DNA from: Fimiplasma intestinipullorum
GTDB lineage: Bacteria; Bacillota_I; Bacilli_A; Erysipelotrichales; Coprobacillaceae
Length of the DNA stretch: 7,356 nt
Assembly: GCA_018715065.1 (NCBI GenBank)
Contig: DVMJ01000083.1
Location: 1 to 7,356, forward strand
Direction of reading: 5' to 3'
Shown: positions 4,871 to 7,356 of the stretch, piece by piece
Position numbering within the stretch: the first letter of the stretch is position 1
How the letters are laid out: the number at the start of each line of letters is the position of its first letter
Made by a program: the position numbers and the translations under genes
The notes under the pieces: model-generated
Database searches by the model: none
Seen by the model: only the letters and a program-made list of their open reading frames with translations
Told to the model about the DNA's origin: nothing

Positions 4871-7356
4871 TTATTCTGTTCGTAACGCTTTGACCGGATC
4901 TTCTTTGGCGGCCTTGCTGGAAGGAATCAGACCACCCAGGATCGTCAGGATCACGCTCAGCAAGACCAGGATAACGGCTGCCTGAACTGGCAGGATCGCG
5001 GACACATCCGTTGTTCCGGCAATATCGTGAATGATCATATTGCCCGGAATTAATAGGATACAGGTGATGCCTATGCCGATGGCACCGGCCAATAAACCGA
5101 TAATAAAGGTTTCAGCATTAAAGACCTGTGAAATATTCCGCTTGCTGGCGCCGATAGCACGCAGGATACCAATTTCTTTCTTTCTCTCCAGAACACTGAT
5201 ATACGTAATGACCCCAATCATGATACTGGAAACGATCAACGAAATCGCTACGAAAGCCACCAGCACATAGCTGATCACATTAACGATATCGGTCACAGAA
5301 GACATCAGTGTCCCGACATAATCTGTGTAAGCAATGACCTTTTCTTCATCGGTTGCCTGCATTCTCTCATTATAGGTATCCAGAATATTGATCACTTCCT
5401 GCTTACTTTCAAAGTCTAATGGATAGATGCTTATCGAACTTGGTGAATCAAAGCTTGCATACTGCAGCTTCGAAAGATTGCTCTCATAAGTAGTGGTTTC
5501 TCGGCTCATCATCGACAGCATCAATTCTGAGAGTTCTTCCTCTGTCATATTGACTTGAATCGCCTGGGCGAACTTATCCGCATCAATGGAGATCGCATTT
5601 TGCATATTTCCGGCCAGTTGGCTCATTTGCGCCTGTAATTGACTGGAGATCTGCTGTTCTAATGAGCTTGTCAGGCTTGCCCCATACTGAGAAAGCACCG
5701 TTTGCATCTCCTGCTGTAAATTGCTTTCAAACTGGCTCAACAAGCCGCTCTCATCCAACAGTCCCTGTAACTCTGTCTGCAGATAAGTTTTGGTTTCTTC
5801 GGATTGAATGTATTCTAAGAAATAAGTGCCCATCTGTGTCTCATCGGTATAGCCATGACTAGTCAGATATTGCTGGAAATGATTCTGAAGCCGTTCGCTG
5901 AATCCTTTCAGACTTTCTTCAGAGAGTTCAAAGTGCATATCTTTAAACAGGTTCTCCCAGTTGAACTCTGGTAAAGTATTTAAATCTAAAGTGACCCCGC
6001 TCAGATCCAGATTGCCTAATCCGGCACTTAAAGCGCTGGTATCAAACTGGAAAGCACTCTGCAATGTCGCTGTATCGATTGTAAAGATGGAATTCAGATC
6101 AAAAGACTGTGTATCTGTGCTATTAAAATTGTTGCCTGTAAATACATCGATCGTTGGATCAGCTAATTGTTTTTGAACGATCTCACTGTTGGCTGCTTCA
6201 TTGATCACATGTTCTGTCAAGCTCGCAGGATAACAGATGCCTGTTGTCAGCATCGCAGCATTCGCATCTGTACTTGGCTGAACGACTCCCACGATCGTCA
6301 GATCTTCACCATTTTGTATCAATTCCTGCATATAAGCTGTATCATCTGTCTTATCTACATACACCCCATAGGTTTCATCGTAACGATAATAATCATAGGC
6401 ATTGACGACCTTAAACGTAATTCCCAGGATATCATCATAAGTGTAGGTTCCCATATCCTCTGGTACCGTCACATTTTCTTCACGCGCAAAGGCATTGACC
6501 ATTTCATCCAGCTCCGAAAAATCTCTGAGACCTAATGTATACAGCATGAAATCACTCATACTGCCATTAGCAGTCAAAACAAGTACACATTCATTACGAT
6601 TTTCAGGCCAGCGACCTGCCTTGACATCATAACTATTCATATACAGATCCGGATCTTCTGGCATCTGTGAAAAGACATTAGTACTCATCATCGAGGACAT
6701 CAGACTATTGCTGCTGCTAGAGGAGCCTAGGCCAATCGAAGTAAACGACTGGTCTGGATGTACCTGCCGCACCGTTTCTGTGTTCGCACTATAAATTTGT
6801 GGAGAGATATTATACTCATACTCAATAGAATTGACATAATCATTGATATTCCCACCGTTGTCATCAAAATAAGTTTTCAGAGAAGCAATATCGTTCGAAC
6901 CAATCTTTGAGAACATATTGGTCAGCATATCAAATATTTGAATTTGGTCCTCGCTTGTCTCCTGTTCAGATCCCGAAGCCATATCCAGCATCATACCAGT
7001 CAGATCAATACCGGTACTTGTAATGGTAAGCGGATATTCCGACAGGGTTTCCTCCTCAATCGATTGAATATACTGATTCACACCGGTGGAAAGTGACAGG
7101 ATCAAGGCGATCCCGATAATCCCAATCGATCCTGCAAAAGCTGTCAGGAAAGTTCTTCCTTTCTTGGTCTTTAAGTTATTAAAGCTCAAGGCTAGCGATG
7201 TCAGCCATGACATCGATGATTTCCCCATATTCTGATGTTTTGGCTCAGCCAGGGTTGCATCATCCACTTCGAACGGATCACTGTCACGGCGGATCCTTCC
7301 ATCGCGTAATTCAACGATACGGGTCGCATACTCTTCTGCAAGTTCCGGGTTATGCG
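4871..7356 (-). CDS. ABC exporter, ATPase-FtsX permease fusion (partial, N-terminus beyond right edge)
   Basis: The frame is open from the right edge to the TAA at 4873-4871: 827 complete residues, numbered here from the first full codon. The first 30 or so (HNPELAEEYATRIVELRDGR) are the H-loop histidine and tail of an ABC ATPase domain, so the GTG at 7267 is internal and not a start. After a short linker come transmembrane helix 1 at about 68-91, an extracellular domain of about 600 residues (92-690), and three C-terminal helices at about 691-717, 747-770 and 792-811. The segment VLERKKEIGILRAIGASKRNI (about 722-741) is the classic FtsX/MacB-type cytoplasmic loop, placing it in the FtsX-like permease family (PF02687). 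Such proteins act by mechanotransmission, moving peptides, lipoproteins or antibiotics, or signalling to kinases. The extracellular domain has a Ser/Met-rich stretch near 210-225 and Gln-rich helices near 540-590. The substrate is unknown. A strong terminator follows directly, so it ends its transcript. Confidence 0.92.
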   Translation of the reverse strand, partial: HNPELAEEYATRIVELRDGRIRRDSDPFEVDDATLAEPKHQNMGKSSMSWLTSLALSFNNLKTKKGRTFLTAFAGSIGIIGIALILSLSTGVNQYIQSIEEETLSEYPLTITSTGIDLTGMMLDMASGSEQETSEDQIQIFDMLTNMFSKIGSNDIASLKTYFDDNGGNINDYVNSIEYEYNISPQIYSANTETVRQVHPDQSFTSIGLGSSSSSNSLMSSMMSTNVFSQMPEDPDLYMNSYDVKAGRWPENRNECVLVLTANGSMSDFMLYTLGLRDFSELDEMVNAFAREENVTVPEDMGTYTYDDILGITFKVVNAYDYYRYDETYGVYVDKTDDTAYMQELIQNGEDLTIVGVVQPSTDANAAMLTTGICYPASLTEHVINEAANSEIVQKQLADPTIDVFTGNNFNSTDTQSFDLNSIFTIDTATLQSAFQFDTSALSAGLGNLDLSGVTLDLNTLPEFNWENLFKDMHFELSEESLKGFSERLQNHFQQYLTSHGYTDETQMGTYFLEYIQSEETKTYLQTELQGLLDESGLLSQFESNLQQEMQTVLSQYGASLTSSLEQQISSQLQAQMSQLAGNMQNAISIDADKFAQAIQVNMTEEELSELMLSMMSRETTTYESNLSKLQYASFDSPSSISIYPLDFESKQEVINILDTYNERMQATDEEKVIAYTDYVGTLMSSVTDIVNVISYVLVAFVAISLIVSSIMIGVITYISVLERKKEIGILRAIGASKRNISQVFNAETFIIGLLAGAIGIGITCILLIPGNMIIHDIAGTTDVSAILPVQAAVILVLLSVILTILGGLIPSSKAAKEDPVKALRTE

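Noticed and set aside
4774..4893. A 39-codon plus-strand ORF in the spacer
   Set aside because: It runs through the terminator hairpin and into the antisense of the exporter gene, and has no ribosome binding site.

Overview
The window looks like an ordinary chromosomal stretch of a low-to-moderate GC Gram-positive (Bacillota) bacterium. The reasons are strong AGGAGG-type ribosome binding sites, TATAAT promoters, a BceB/MacB-like ATPase-permease fusion, and kinase and zinc-ribbon membrane proteins of the Firmicutes kind. An Erysipelotrichia- or Clostridia-like gut bacterium is my guess from protein style only; nothing here fixes the genus. All five protein genes are on the minus strand. I see no RNA genes, insertion sequences, CRISPR arrays, phage genes or attachment sites.

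Layout, in the direction of transcription (right to left). (1) 7356-4871 is the C-terminal part of an ABC exporter in which ATPase and FtsX-type permease are one polypeptide. The gene enters from the right edge and ends at a strong intrinsic terminator (4860-4811). (2) A 246-bp spacer holds that terminator, a perfect 14-bp palindrome and an extended -10 promoter. (3) The promoter starts a compact three-gene operon: an RlmI-like 23S rRNA m5C methyltransferase (4624-3422), a sensor histidine kinase (3397-2216) and a metallo-beta-lactamase-fold hydrolase (2200-1376). The genes are 24 and 15 bp apart, and a probable terminator overlaps the last codons of the hydrolase. (4) After a new promoter comes a membrane protein with an N-terminal zinc ribbon, one transmembrane helix, TPR-like helices and a long extracytoplasmic region (1289-1). 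It runs off the left edge.

Several starts need care. The permease frame continues upstream of an internal GTG into the tail of an ABC ATPase domain, so the gene is not a stand-alone permease. The kinase most likely starts at a TTG at 3397, and the hydrolase at the ATG at 2200 rather than the TTG six bases upstream.

No wholly new system is evident. The points most worth a second look are the kinase without a partner regulator and with a degenerate G1 box, placed between an rRNA methyltransferase and a hydrolase; the roughly 600-residue extracellular domain of the exporter; the zinc-ribbon/TPR membrane protein; and the palindrome in the spacer.
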